Assembly: GCF_000004075.3 (NCBI RefSeq)
Contig: NC_026658.2
Span: forward strand, 12,946,075-13,010,074
Direction: 5' to 3'
Source of the DNA: Cucumis sativus
Taxonomy: Eukaryota > Streptophyta > Magnoliopsida > Cucurbitales > Cucurbitaceae
DNA length: 64,000 nucleotides
The notes beneath the pieces are model-generated. The model searched no databases and had not been told where the DNA came from. It saw nothing but the letters and a program-made list of their open reading frames with translations. The translations under genes were made by a program, and so were the position numbers. Below, in pieces: positions 11,035-20,994 of the stretch (position 1 is the first letter of the stretch; each line of letters begins with the position of its first letter).

Positions 11035-11706
11035 AACTAGCGTAAAATCACCATGTTTCACATCATCCTTCCCTTTCTCAATTCTCAAATGAGGGATATT
11101 GATCTCCCCTTCTTCCAACTGTTGGAAGGACTCTAACTCAACATCTTCATACTCCTCACATACCGGAACTGCCTCTTTAACAAGGACCACATCTTTAACA
11201 AAATTTATCTTTCTTATGTCTTCCTTTCTACTGGCACCACTCTTTGGGCAGGTACCATTAGAGTGACCAAAGGAATGACAAACATTACACTTTCTCGGCT
11301 TCCACTCATATGTAACGTTCACTATGAACTCTTCGCCTCTAAGATTCACAGTTATTACGGTAGCCATGGTGCTGTCTACATTCATTTCTACACATGTGCG
11401 TGCTAAAGAAAGTCGTCGCCTTTCTTTGGTAGCCAGATCAAAGGACAACGATTTTCCTATTGCACTTCCAACAACAGCCAACCCGGCATCCGTCCATAAC
11501 TCCAAAGCGATCCTTCCTAACTTGATCCAAACAGGTACAGTATCAAAAACAAAAGTTTTAGGGACAATACCTGGAATCCATTTGCGAAGGAGCATAGGTT
11601 TTCCTCCCAGGTGCCACGAGCCACAGGACAAAATCCAATCTATCGTTTGTGGTCGTTTAAATTGGAAGCATATAAGGCCATTCTCCATAAAAGTGATGGT
11701 AGGCAT
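11035..11706 (-). pseudogene. LINE copy A: ORF1 with DUF4283-like region and zinc knuckle
   Basis: A 224-codon minus-strand frame begins MPTITFMENGLICFQF and has the DUF4283-like RNA-binding region of plant LINE ORF1 proteins (WILSCGSWHLGGKPMLLRKW, VPVWIKLGRI). A CCHC knuckle CNVCHSFGHSNGTC (CX2CX4HX4C) follows at about residues 135-150, then an acidic Ser/Glu-rich tail. This part is well preserved, but the solo LTR interrupts it after DFTLVDSEE. The ORF1 product would coat LINE RNA. Confidence 0.82.
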
Positions 11707-12440
11707 TTCGACTCGACCCCAAATATTCTCTATCAGTTAATAAATGACCAGATACGACTATTTTGCATCAATTAATTGCCTGACTAGGGAGTTCTCTCAC
11801 ATGATTACTCCTTGACTAATTACTTCTTCGGTAGGGGTCACCACAATTTTCTCCCCAACAGTAATAGGAGGTGTGTAGGTCATGGGAATACCACCTTTCC
11901 AACCAAAAAAGAGGCCTAAGATGATTTAGATTGGTTTCTGAGCAACACATTTTGATTTGAAACTTCGGCCTCTTCTTCAGCATGCGACCCATCAACATCA
12001 GCCACAAATTCAATCGGATTATATGCAGCTTTGTTGGATTCTTCACTCAGCCCCTTGGAACCAACCGGCCCATAATTTGCTTTTCCAATCTTCAGCCCAT
12101 TAGAATTGGCCGGCCCAGCAAACTGGTCTCCAATCAAATTTCCCGGCCCATTCTTTTAAGGCCCAATCCATTTCGTAGATGCAGCCTGAGGCCCTTCTTC
12201 CACACGATCTTGAGATTGGTTCCCATGGATCGGTTCATCCCCACCCAAATCGGACCAATCCTTCTTCGTGATAATTAGGTCATCTTTACACATCGTCGCC
12301 GTCGCCGTCGACCTACGATCGAATGCCGCCATATCATGCACGCGTTGAAGACTTATTAACGCTCTTTTCTTCACTGCAGCTGCATCAATGGAGGTAGACT
12401 TCATCGTTTTGCTCATCAGCACTCGACAACCATATTTCAC
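11707..12440 (-). pseudogene. LINE copy A: decayed ORF1 N-terminal region
   Basis: Minus-strand fragments 12156-12440 (AAAVKKRALISLQRVHDMAA and following) and 11916-12137 (FAGPANSNGLKIGKANYGPV) belong to the ORF1 N-terminal region, because copy B at 13.38-13.65 kb has a matching 'AAVKKRAL.SLQRVHDMAA' segment. Stops and frameshifts separate them from the DUF4283-like part. Confidence 0.6.
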
Positions 12441-13369
12441 CGGTGATTCAGAGCAAAATTTTACAGCTACACCACCGAAATCCTAAAATGGCAATACACG
12501 TAAAGCTTACTACCAAGCCCTTGTCGAATTCGAATATCAGATCAAAAATTGGACTTGTCTGTAGCACATCTGTCGCAATACCCACACTTGGATCCTCAAA
12601 GTTATCGACCAATAACGAATATTCGTCGGAGCCGCCGTTAGGGTTTGGGCCCTCCACAGAACACACCTTAGACCCCTTGGAAAGACGTCAATTTTATCCA
12701 ATTCTCATCCAACCTCTTCTCCGGCAAGAAATCGACGTGAACGGATGTGCTTTAGTCCATTCGATTGTAACAACTGAACGGATCTCGAGCAGCCAACTTC
12801 CTTAGAATGGAGATAAATAGGAGACGTGCGTGATCGGAATTATGTCAAAGTTGTTCGCAGCCCATCCAAGACCTTCTCCGGCGAGCAATCAACGTGAGAG
12901 ACGGTAGATTGCACCAGCCGAACGGTACAGATCAGAAACCTTCAGTGCAGCCGAGCGAACGAAATTTCCGAATTTTGGGAGAAGCGCGTGTACTACACCG
13001 CCCGTGTTATTTGAAATTGTCACTTCGTGGTTTTGATTTTGCTTTCAGATCTAGCACAGAATATCAATTTGATTACCGTGGATTTGTCGGAAGTATCCAG
13101 AGCATAGTCCGATTGACTTTCACTCGTGGGTGAGTTTTATTTCATTTAGCTATCATTCGTCGCACGGATCTGTTTATTGTGGGTCCGAAATTTAAATCCA
13201 ATTTGTGGAATAAATTCGGCAAAATCAAAGAAGGCAAGATCTGAAATTCAACTTATTTATCGCGGATTCGAAGACGGAGACTTCCAGAGCGTTTAACGGC
13301 AGGCGAAAACTTGGCGGACGATAGGAGATCTGAGAATTTTTTTTCGTTTAACACCGGTGTTTGGATGAA
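12441..13369. other. head-to-head LINE 5' regions
   Basis: This 0.9-kb stretch separates the divergent LINE copies A (-) and B (+). It is more GC-rich than its surroundings and contains repeated words such as CTTCTCCGGCRAG with ATCRACGTGA (about 12720 and 12880). It probably holds both 5' UTRs/promoters. Short frames on both strands have no recognised product. The exact 5' end of either copy cannot be placed. Confidence 0.4.
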
Positions 13370-13941
13370 CTCTGTTGAATGGCATACCTCGAGTGATGCA
13401 GCGGCGGTGAAGAAACGGGCGTTGACAAGCCTTCAACGTGTGCACGACATGGCGGCCAACGACTGACGGCGGCAAGGGATGACCTAAAAACGACAAGGAA
13501 GAACCGGTCGGATGGAAGAGAACCGATCGAAGTGAACCGCAGTTCAAAGGAAAACCGTCTTTCTGGCCTAGGTGAAATTGGGCCGCATGGTGATGGGCCT
13601 GCAATTGATGATGCACAGATTAAAAAAGTTGGGCCGGCTTGAGCTGCTGGGCTGTATAAAGCGGATGAAGCCAAGCTTTCAAATGAGCCGTCTATACCTG
13701 TTGGGCTGGCTATAGTTGATGGGCTGATTGAAGGAGGTGAAACCCAAAAAATGTTAATGCTTTGCCGAGACATCATGGTGAAAATAAATCTTCATGGGCT
13801 TCCTTATTTGGATCAACAAGTGGAAATCCTAAGGCATATACTCCTCCTACTTTCTTATGGGATAAAATTGTGGTTACCCTTGCCGAACAAATTATCGCTC
13901 AAGGCATTTGGGTGTGGAAAATTCTCTAGTAGGACAACTAA
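13370..13941 (+). pseudogene. LINE copy B: ORF1 N-terminal region (broken)
   Basis: Plus-strand translation shows AAVKKRALTSLQRVHDMAA near 13399-13455, followed by a stop, then a Gly/Pro-rich section and a region near 13780-13930 that corresponds to the 'LFGS...YTPP...VVT.EEIIAQGVRVW' segment of the fragment at 18.3 kb. Several frame changes and stops show it is not translatable as one protein. Confidence 0.6.
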
Positions 13942-14877
13942 TTGATGCAAAATTGCCTTACGCTGTCATTTATCGACTTATTCAGAAAATTTGAGGTAGA
14001 ATTGAAATGCCAACGATCACAATTCTGGAGAATGGTCTCATTCCAATTTCGACGCACAAAATCGATTGATTGGATCCTTTCACGTGGATCGTGGTATCTC
14101 GGGGGAAAACCCATGCTCCTCCACAAATGGACCCCAAGTATTGTCCCTGAATCCTTCATTTTTTATAATGTTCACGTCTGGATTAAATTAGGTAGGATCC
14201 CAATGGAGTTGTGGACAGATGTTAGATTGGCTGTTGTTGCTAGTGTTATAGGCAAACCCCTAACCTTAGATCTGGCTACTAAGGAAAGACGTAGACTGTC
14301 ATATGCTCGAGTTTGTGTTGAACTAAATGTAGACAGCCCTATGCGTGCTGATATAATAGTAAACCTTAGGGGAGAAGATTTCATTGTAACGATTAATTAC
14401 GAATGGAAACCACAGAAGTGTAACCTATGTCGATCTTTTGGACACTCTAGTGCCTCCTACCCTAAGAGTGTAGAACATAAGGAAGATGTAAGTAATAAAG
14501 ACGAAGATCTGACAAGTGTGGCTTATGGAGATGTGGTGATGGAGTCCTTCAAACAGTTGGAAGAAGGTGAAATTAATAGTTCCCTCACGATGACTATTCA
14601 AGAAAAGGTAATAGAAAATCAGAATGACTTTACCCTTGCTGCTAGAAGGAAAAAGGAGTTGGTTTCTATCCGAGATAAGGGCAAAAGTGTGGAGATGACT
14701 ATGCCTAACTCATTTGGTAGCCTTATGGAGTTGAGGGAAGGAGACAAGTGGGCATTATCTATAGTGGATGGCTTTCCCCCACCCCTACAAGTGGATGATA
14801 AAGCTTTGGTTCTTAAGGCTATACCCTTTGATGGAAATCCTATGGGAGCAATTGCTCCTATTCACTCTCATGATTAG
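13942..14877 (+). pseudogene. LINE copy B: ORF1 DUF4283-like region, defective knuckle
   Basis: This 311-codon frame is colinear with ORF1 of copy A: SIDWILSRGSWYLGGKPMLL, VHVWIKLGRI, then a knuckle CNLCRSFGHSSASY in which the final Cys is replaced by Tyr, then EEGEIN and the C-terminal SIRDKGKSVEMTMPNSFGS. It is uninterrupted here and so shows what copy A looked like before its solo LTR. Loss of the fourth zinc ligand suggests a defective nucleic-acid chaperone. Confidence 0.8.
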
Positions 14878-15725
14878 TTGGTGTTCCGGGAATGTGCGAG
14901 GTCTTAACAGCCCTGTAAAGAGTAGAGCGGTGCTTGATTTTTTGGCGTGTCTAAGGTGGGTTTCTGTTGGATCTTGAAAACTAGAGTTTGGGAAGAGAAT
15001 TTTTAAGCTCTCTCTCGAAGGTTTGGAAATTCGTGGGGCTTCATCAGTAATTAGTAGTAGTGGGGTTGGTCGTATGTGGATAATGTAGAAGCGTAACAGA
15101 TTTGTGTTTACTCCTAGCGAGGTGGCAGAATAGTTTGTCTTTGGTTTGGTATTAGATTTGCTTACCGGTGATAGTATTAAGGTTCTTTTTGTTTATGCCT
15201 CTAATAATAATGTGGAGAAGTGTTTGTTATGGCAGAGTAGGTGAGATCTCTTCTGGTTGGAGGGGTCTAGGTATTGTCATGGGTGATTTTAACACCATTA
15301 GGCTTCATGCTGAAGCTTTTGGAGAGTCTCTTGCTACTCGGGATATGGAGGAGTTCGACATAGCTATTCACGAGGCTGACCTAGTTGAACCTTCGGTACA
15401 AGGTAACTGGTTTACATGGACTAGCAAGGTCCATGGATCTGGTTTGATGAGAAGGCTCGACCGTATTTTAGTTAATGATGAAGGCCTTAGTGCTTGGCCT
15501 AATTTGAGAGTAAATGTCCTTCCTTGGGGTATCTCTGATCACTCACCTATCCTATTTTACCCAAGTAATCAGCTGAGGCAGCGGGTGGTTTCGTTTCGTT
15601 TCTTTAACCATTGGATTGAGGATGCTTCTTTTATGGCTGTTGTTTCTTCAGTTTGGGTTAGAGATGAAGGGGTTTTGCTAATCTTGAAAAAAGTTCTATT
15701 TTTGCTACGAGTGTTAATAGTGTGA
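14860..15725 (+). pseudogene. LINE copy B: endonuclease domain (frameshifted)
   Basis: ORF2 starts near 14870 (SWCSGNVRGLNSPVKSRAV) and is broken by frameshifts up to about 15250. The 3' half is well kept: GIVMGDFNTIRLHAEAFGE, NWFTWTSKVHGSGLMRRLDR and GISDHSPIL, including the GDFN and SDH catalytic boxes. The frame ends at a stop at 15723-15725. Unlike copy A, the GDFN Asn is intact. Confidence 0.8.
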
Positions 15726-15759
15726 AAGCGTCTCATGGTCTTTATCCTTGGACATCTTT

Positions 15760-17084
15760 CTGTTTGATATCTTAGGCTTCCTTTGCTTTCTTGAAGGTTA
15801 CGGAGGTCTGATTGTGCTCCTCTAATCCAAAGGATTACCAGTCGCATTCGATCTTGGTCTGCAAAAGTTTTATCTTTTACAGGTAGACTTCAGCTTGTTC
15901 GTTCTGTGCTTCGCAATCTTCAAGTTTATTGGGCTAATGTGTTTGTGCTGCCTAAGAAAGTTCACAGTGATGTTGGTAAAATTATGAGGTCTTATCTTTG
16001 GAGAGGTAAGGAGGAGGGTAGAGGTGGTCTAAAAGTGGCTTGGGTTGAGGTATATCGTCCTTTTATTGAGGGGTGTCTTGCTATTCGTGATGGGTCTTCT
16101 TGAAATATTGTGAGTACGATGAAGATTTTATGGGTGTTGTTGGTTAAGTCGGGCTCTTTGTGAGTTGCTTGGGTGGAGGCTTATATCCTTAAGGGAAAAT
16201 CATTGTGGGAGATCGATGCTGGAGTTGGTCGTTCTTGGTGTCTTAGGGCTATCTTGCGTAAGCGGGACTACCTGAAAGAGCATGTTAGGATGGAGGTGGG
16301 AGATGGTAGGCGGTGCAGAGTGTGGATGGATCCGTGGTTACAGGGCGATGCTATTTTTCACCAGTATAGAGAGGGTGATATATAATGTGGAGAGTCGGTG
16401 GGATTCTAGGCTTACAGATTTCATTGGTTTGGATGGAGACTCGAGGTGGCCGCGCATTTATATGGATTTGATTGACATTAGGATAGGGTTCAGAGGGTTA
16501 GTTTGTGTCCTAATGTTAAGGATAGGTGGGTTTGGATCCCTGGTAATCATGATAATTTTTTTATTACTAGTGCGTGGGATACTATTCGTCCTCGTAGTGT
16601 TAGGGTTGGTTGGTCAGGTTTACTGTGGGGTAGGGGAAATATCCCCAAGCATTCCTTTTGTTCTTGGTTGGCTATCAGGGATAGGTTGGGTACTAGAGAT
16701 AGGTTAAGTCGATGGGATAGGTCGATTCCTTTGTCTTGTATTCTTTGTTGGGTGAGTTGTGAGTCAAGATATCATCTATTCTTCTCTTGTCCTTTTGGGT
16801 ATGAAATATGGTCTAGGATCCTTAGGATCATGTCTTCTTCTCATAGGATTGGGTATTGGGGGGTTGAGTTGTTTTGGATTTGTCATCAGGGTATTGGGAA
16901 GGAGGTGAGGAAAAAGTTGTGGCGTGTTTTCTGGTGTGTTACGATTTACTTTATCTGGAAGGAGCGTAATCATCATCTTCATGGAGGTCAGGCTCGTGAG
17001 CCTATGGTTATGTTTCAGCTCATTCGTTCATGTATTCGTGCTCGTGTTGCATCTTGGTCAAAGAATACTCATTATCTTCTTTAG
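15760..17084 (+). pseudogene. LINE copy B: post-RT region and zf-RVT; RT core deleted
   Basis: After a junction near 15760 the sequence resumes in the part of ORF2 that follows the RT active site: PLLS(stop)RLRRSDCAPLI, RIRSWSAKVLSFTGRLQLV, SYLWRGKEEGRGGLKVAWVE, then stops near 16101 and 16161, EAYILKGKSLWEIDAGVGRS, and zf-RVT (CILCWVSCESRYHLFFSC, FIWKERNHHLHGGQ) to the stop at 17084. Compared with copy A, about 1.5 kb including the whole RT core and the A-D-D box is missing, so this copy is a deletion derivative. Confidence 0.8.
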
Positions 17085-17276
17085 TTGTTTGCTTTCATTT
17101 TTTTTTTTTTTCTTTTCCCTTTCTTTGCTTGTCCTCGGGCTGTGGGGTTATTTTTCTTTATTTTATTGGGTTTGGTTTGTTTTGTGGTCTTTTTTTTTTC
17201 TCTTCTTTTCGTTTTTTCTGGTTGATACCTTTCTTGACACATCGCTAATAGCAAGACACCCCTCAATAAGTTAGAT
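17085..17276 (+). other. LINE copy B 3' UTR, T-rich
   Basis: Downstream of the ORF2 stop lies a pyrimidine-rich 3' UTR (TTTTTTTTTTTTCTTTTCCC, TGTCCTCGGGCTGTGGGG). It ends where a second LINE 3' fragment begins. Open frames here are low-complexity artefacts. Confidence 0.5.
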
Positions 17277-17800
17277 GAGGTCAGGTTTGTGAGCCTATGA
17301 TTATTTTTCAGCTCATTCGATCATGCATTCGGGCTCATACTGCTTCTTGGTCGGAAAATGTTCATGGTCTTATTTAGTGTGCTTTCCTTCATGTTTTTAT
17401 TTTCTGCTTGTCCTCGGGTTGTGGGGTTTTATTTTTATTTTCATTGTTATTTTCTTTGGTTTGGCTTATTTTTATTCTTCTTTTGTTTGATCTGGATGGT
17501 GTCGTTCTCTAGACTTTTTATTTTTATTTTGTCTGTGTGTGCGTTTCATGCTCTTTTGATATTCTTAGTTTTTTTTTTTTTTTTTTCTATGCTTGTCCCC
17601 AGGCTGTGGGGTTTTTTTCGCTATCTAGTGTTGTTTATTGGACATGTTTAGATGTTTCGAGTTGTTGCTTGTCTTTTGGTTTCTTTTCTTATCTTCTCAG
17701 TGTGAGCGCTTTCCGCTCTTGTGCCTGACCTCAAGTTGTGAGGTCCTCCTTGTTGTTGTATAATATTATCATTACGTTTTCAAAAAAGAAAAGAAAAAAA
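17277..17800 (+). mobile_element. LINE fragment C: second 3' end with A-rich tail
   Basis: GAGGTCAGGTTTGTGAGCCT to CTTCTTGGTCGGAAAATG repeats the last codons of copy B (16984-17070). A T-rich 3' UTR follows with three TTGTCC/GACCTC..GTTGTGGGG-type words, then TTGTTGTTGTATAATATTATCATT and an A-rich tail AAAAAAGAAAAGAAAAAAAA (17782-17801). This is a severely 5'-truncated LINE insertion, normal for target-primed reverse transcription. Confidence 0.65.
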
Positions 17801-18245
17801 ACCTTCCAAAGATCCATTAATCATAATAGAGAACATAGGAGAAGTAACCTAAGCTCTAATCCAACTCACAAAGCTCAAGGGAGTGCCAAAGTCATTAACA
17901 AACCAAAAAGAAAGTCTCAATTAACAAAATCATAGGCTTTTTTAAGATCAACTTTCATAGTACATCGAGGCTTATCAGAGTTATTATGATAACCCCCAAT
18001 AAGCTCCTGACAAAGAAGAATATTATCAATAATACTCTTCCTTGGAATAAAAGTCGACTGGTTACCACTGATAAACGAAGGAAGCCACTCACGAAGTCTA
18101 TTGGCCAAATTTTTTTAGATACACTAGTAAATAACATTACAACAAGAAATAATAGGCCAAAAATCTTCCATTCGATCAGCTCCACTTCTTTTAGGGATCA
18201 AAGTAATGACAAGCGTATTCACTCCATGTTGTAGATAATTTGTCT
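17801..18245 (-). pseudogene. LINE fragment D: RT N-terminal blocks
   Basis: Minus-strand reading gives RSGADRMEDFWPIISCCNVI, ANRLREWLPSFISGNQSTF, PRKSIIDNILLCQELIGG and CTMKVDLKKAYDFVN, which match RT blocks of copy A at 6960-7330. The active-site box and everything after are absent. It is joined at about 18245 to ORF1 sequence of the same strand without the intervening endonuclease. Confidence 0.75.
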
Positions 18246-18600
18246 CAACAGCATTGCATGAATTTTCCCACACCCGAACTCCTTGAGCAATAATTTCTTC
18301 GATAGGGGTAACCACAACTTTATCCCCTACGGAAGTAGGAGGGGTATATATCATAGAATTTCCATTTCTCGAACCAAATAAAGAAGCCCATGATGATTTA
18401 GCTTCATCCTTAGTTCTTGGTAATGCATGATCATTTGAAATTTGGGCTTCACCAGCTTCATTCAGTCTAGTAGCTCCAGTCGGCCCATTAATTTTAATCT
18501 GTCCATCAACTATTGTCGGCCAATCACCAAGGGGCCCATTTTCACCTAGGCTAACACAGGTCTCCTTTGTACGGTTCTTTGAGTCCGAGGCACCACTATT
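18246..18600 (-). pseudogene. LINE fragment D: ORF1 N-terminal region fused to RT
   Basis: The frame 18124-18729 (minus) runs from the tandem repeat through GENGPLGDWPTIVDGQIKIN, SSWASLFGSRNGNSMIYTPP and EEIIAQGVRVWENS, and continues in frame into RT text (VNTLVITLIPKRSGADRMED). A deletion therefore fused ORF1 to RT in frame and removed the DUF4283-like part, knuckle and endonuclease. Confidence 0.7.
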
Positions 18601-19780
18601 GGCCTTTTGTGGACAAGAAGCCTTAACATTGCTTGAAATGAGACCACCTAAGGGTTGGATGCGAACTTTCGAGACCTTGGACACTGTTTTGAGTTCGACG
18701 GTTTCTTTTTGGACCATAGCATTGAGCATTTTTTCAGCATTTTGGGACGCAACTAAAAAACCGAGTCCGAGGCATCACTGCTTGGCTTTTGTGGGCAAGA
18801 TGCTCTAACATTGCTCAAAACGAGACCACCCAGCCGTTGGATGCAAGCTTTCAAAACCTTGGACACTGTTATGAGTTGGGCAGTTTCTTTCTGGGCCATA
18901 GCATTAGCCCTTTTTACAGAGTTTTGGGACGGAACTGAAAAACCGAATCTAGGGCACCACCGTGTAGCTTTTATGGGCAAGAAACCCTAATATTGTTCGA
19001 AACGAGATCACCCGGGGTTGGATACAAACCTTCGAGACCTTGGACATTGTTCTGAGTTGGCCGGATTCTTTCTCGGCTATAGCCTTGGCCCCTTTTTGAG
19101 CCTTTTGGGACAAAACTTAATAACTGAGTCAGAGGCACCATTGTTTGGCTTTTGTGGGCAACAAGCTCTAATATTGCTCAAAACGAGACCACCCAGGGAT
19201 TGGATGCGAACCTTCGAGACCCTGGACACTATTCTAAGTTGGGCGGTTTCTTTCTAGGTCATAGCATTAGCCCTTTTTTTTCAGCGTTTTGGGACGAAAC
19301 TGAAAAATCGAGTCTGGGGCACCACTGTCCGACTTTCCTGGGCAAGAAGCCTTAATATTGCTCGAAACGAGACCACCCAGGGGTTGGATGCGAACCTTCG
19401 AGACCTTGGACACTGTTCTGAGTTGGGTGGTTTCTTTTTGGACCATAGCATTGGTCTTTTTTTCAGTGTTTTGGGACGAAACTGAAAAACCGAGTCTGGA
19501 ACACCACTGTCCAACTATTGTGGGCAATAAGCCCTAATATTGTTCGAAACGAGACCACCAAGGGGTTGAATGCGAACCTTCGAGACCTTGGACACTATTC
19601 TGAGTTGGGCGATTTCTTTCTGGGCCATAGCATTGACCCTTTATTCAGCGTTTTGGGACGGAACTGAAAAATCGAATTCGGCGCACCACTGTCTGAATTT
19701 TGGGGGTAAGAAGCCCTAATATTTTACGAAACGAGACTACCAAGGGTTGGATGCGAAGTTTCAAAACCTTAGAGTCGATG
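18600..19780 (-). repeat. ~182-bp tandem array coding ~61-residue ORF1 repeats
   Basis: The word GGACACTGTT (or a close variant) recurs at 18679, 18861, 19042, 19224, 19408 and 19590, with a last degenerate anchor near 19771, giving spacings of 181-184 bp. On the minus strand each unit reads roughly NAMxQKETxQLxTVSKV, then KVRIQPLGGLVSSN, then SCPQK..SGAxDS, FQFRPKTLKK, about 61 codons. Several units carry 1-base frameshifts or stops. The array is continuous with ORF1 of LINE fragment D. Diverged copies also occur at 2315-2671. Confidence 0.85.
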
Positions 19781-19815
19781 GCGAATCTAGAAGACTAACG
19801 ATGTACTTACTTATA

Positions 19816-20108
19816 GTGAGAACTTTAAAACACCTATAGGTGCAACTATTGGGTTTGCTCTTCCTCTTGTGATCAAGGGGTCCTCTCAACAATTGGAAGG
19901 AACGAAACATATTGTAGCTTCTGAGAATTCTCATTTTTGTGCCAATAGCTTAATTTCTGACCTCCAACGACAAGCTGCCAAAACATTGTGGAAAAACCTA
20001 CAACAGAAGATCATTTGTACCCTTTTTGAACGAGTGAGTAGTCTTGAACCAGAAATGCATAAGATCTTTGATGCAATTGCGACTAAGGGCAACAACAACC
20101 TTTTTTAG
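19816..20108 (+). pseudogene. unrecognised coding-like fragment
   Basis: An open frame from about 19816 to the stop at 20106-20108 reads ENFKTPIGATIGFALPLV, KGSSQQLEGTKHIVAS, then QAAKTLWKNLQQKI and EPEMHKIFDAIATKG. It is coding-like, with no low complexity, but I do not recognise the family. No ATG is evident at its start, so it may be the last exon of a gene disrupted by the LINE array on its left. The LTR element at 20153 was inserted just downstream. Confidence 0.35.
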
Positions 20109-20152
20109 GGAGTTTCTAAATATTCAAAAACTAAAATTTAAAACCTATTAGG

Positions 20153-20529
20153 TGTTGAGAATGACCATCATTGTCCTGTTTTCTAATTGACGATATTTCA
20201 ATTAGAAATTGATAATAATTATTATTTATTTATTTTATAATAATTATAATAATTATTTCTTTCTATATATACATATATTAAGTAAAGAATTTTGGGAACA
20301 TGTTCGGTTATTCTTTTTGCAAAACCCTATTATTTCCTCTAATTCTCTGGTCAATTATTTTCCTTTTTGATTCAATTCTAAACTCAAGCGGGTGCATGCA
20401 TGAGTTGGAAAAGTTGTGTTTGTTAACCTTGGAGAATAATCGGCATAAGCGATTTACCACCTAGGTCGCGTCGAATTTTGCTTTCAGGGCAGCAACAAGA
20501 CACAACTACGATTAACATTTGTTTGGACA
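20153..20529 (+). repeat. 5' LTR of the 20-25 kb element
   Basis: It aligns along its length with 24654-25022 (shared TAAAGAATTTTGGGAACA, TTCCTCTAATTCTCT, CATAAGCGATTTA). The 3' boundary is estimated from the other copy. Scattered substitutions and indels show an old insertion. Confidence 0.8.
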
Positions 20530-20540
20530 ATCTGAAAGCA

Positions 20541-20994
20541 AAATTTTTATAAAATGTTGATGAGATATTGGGCAGTGGATATTGATGAGGAACACGACCA
20601 CAAAGTACGCCCTACAATTACCACGTACAAATATTATAATTATACTTCTGTATATATTCACCACGCTACCATTAATGATCTCGAGTACAACACAAAATAC
20701 TTCTACGAGATTAGGAGTGGTGATGCGATGCGTCGGTTTTTCTTCACAACGCCTCCCATGGCCAGTCCCGATGCTCCTTATATATTCAACATCATTGGCA
20801 ATCTTGGAGAGACTTATGATTCGAATCAAATGTTTGTGCATTACTATTCAAATTCAAAGGGACAAGCAGTGTTGTTCGTCGGAGATCTTTCGTACGCGGA
20901 CAATCATTCGTTTCATGATAACAGGAAATGGAATCAAAGCGGGACTTTGGAAGACACTCTTCTCATCAGATCTGGCTCGTCGGACTCTTCGTAA
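20541..20994 (+). pseudogene. purple acid phosphatase fragment inside the LTR element
   Basis: About 130 residues match plant purple acid phosphatases. The fibronectin-III-like N-terminal domain is visible (TTYKYYNYTS.YIHH, LEYNTKYFYEIRSGD, RFFFTTPP), followed by the start of the metallophosphatase domain (YIFNIIGNLGETYDSN, GQAVLFVGDLSYADNHS, HDNRKWN). Family knowledge: GDxG and GDxxY supply ligands for the two metals. Here the first box reads GNLG (Asp to Asn) while GDLSYAD is intact. The text stops after RKWN, well before GNHE and the His ligands, so it cannot be an enzyme. It lies 12 bases after the left LTR and is contained within the TSD-bounded element. Confidence 0.82.

Noticed and set aside
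13293..13776. Minus-strand frames of 107 and 142 codons
   Set aside because: They are antisense shadows of the LINE copy B ORF1 N-terminal region; composition is Ser/Pro/His-rich and there is no domain.
17085..17730. Several plus-strand frames rich in Phe/Leu resembling membrane proteins
   Set aside because: They translate T-rich LINE 3' UTR; the hydrophobicity comes from base composition.
18600..19780. CRISPR-like or centromeric satellite array
   Set aside because: Units are contiguous with no spacers, the host is a plant, there are only 6-7 units, and the array is joined to LINE ORF1 coding sequence.
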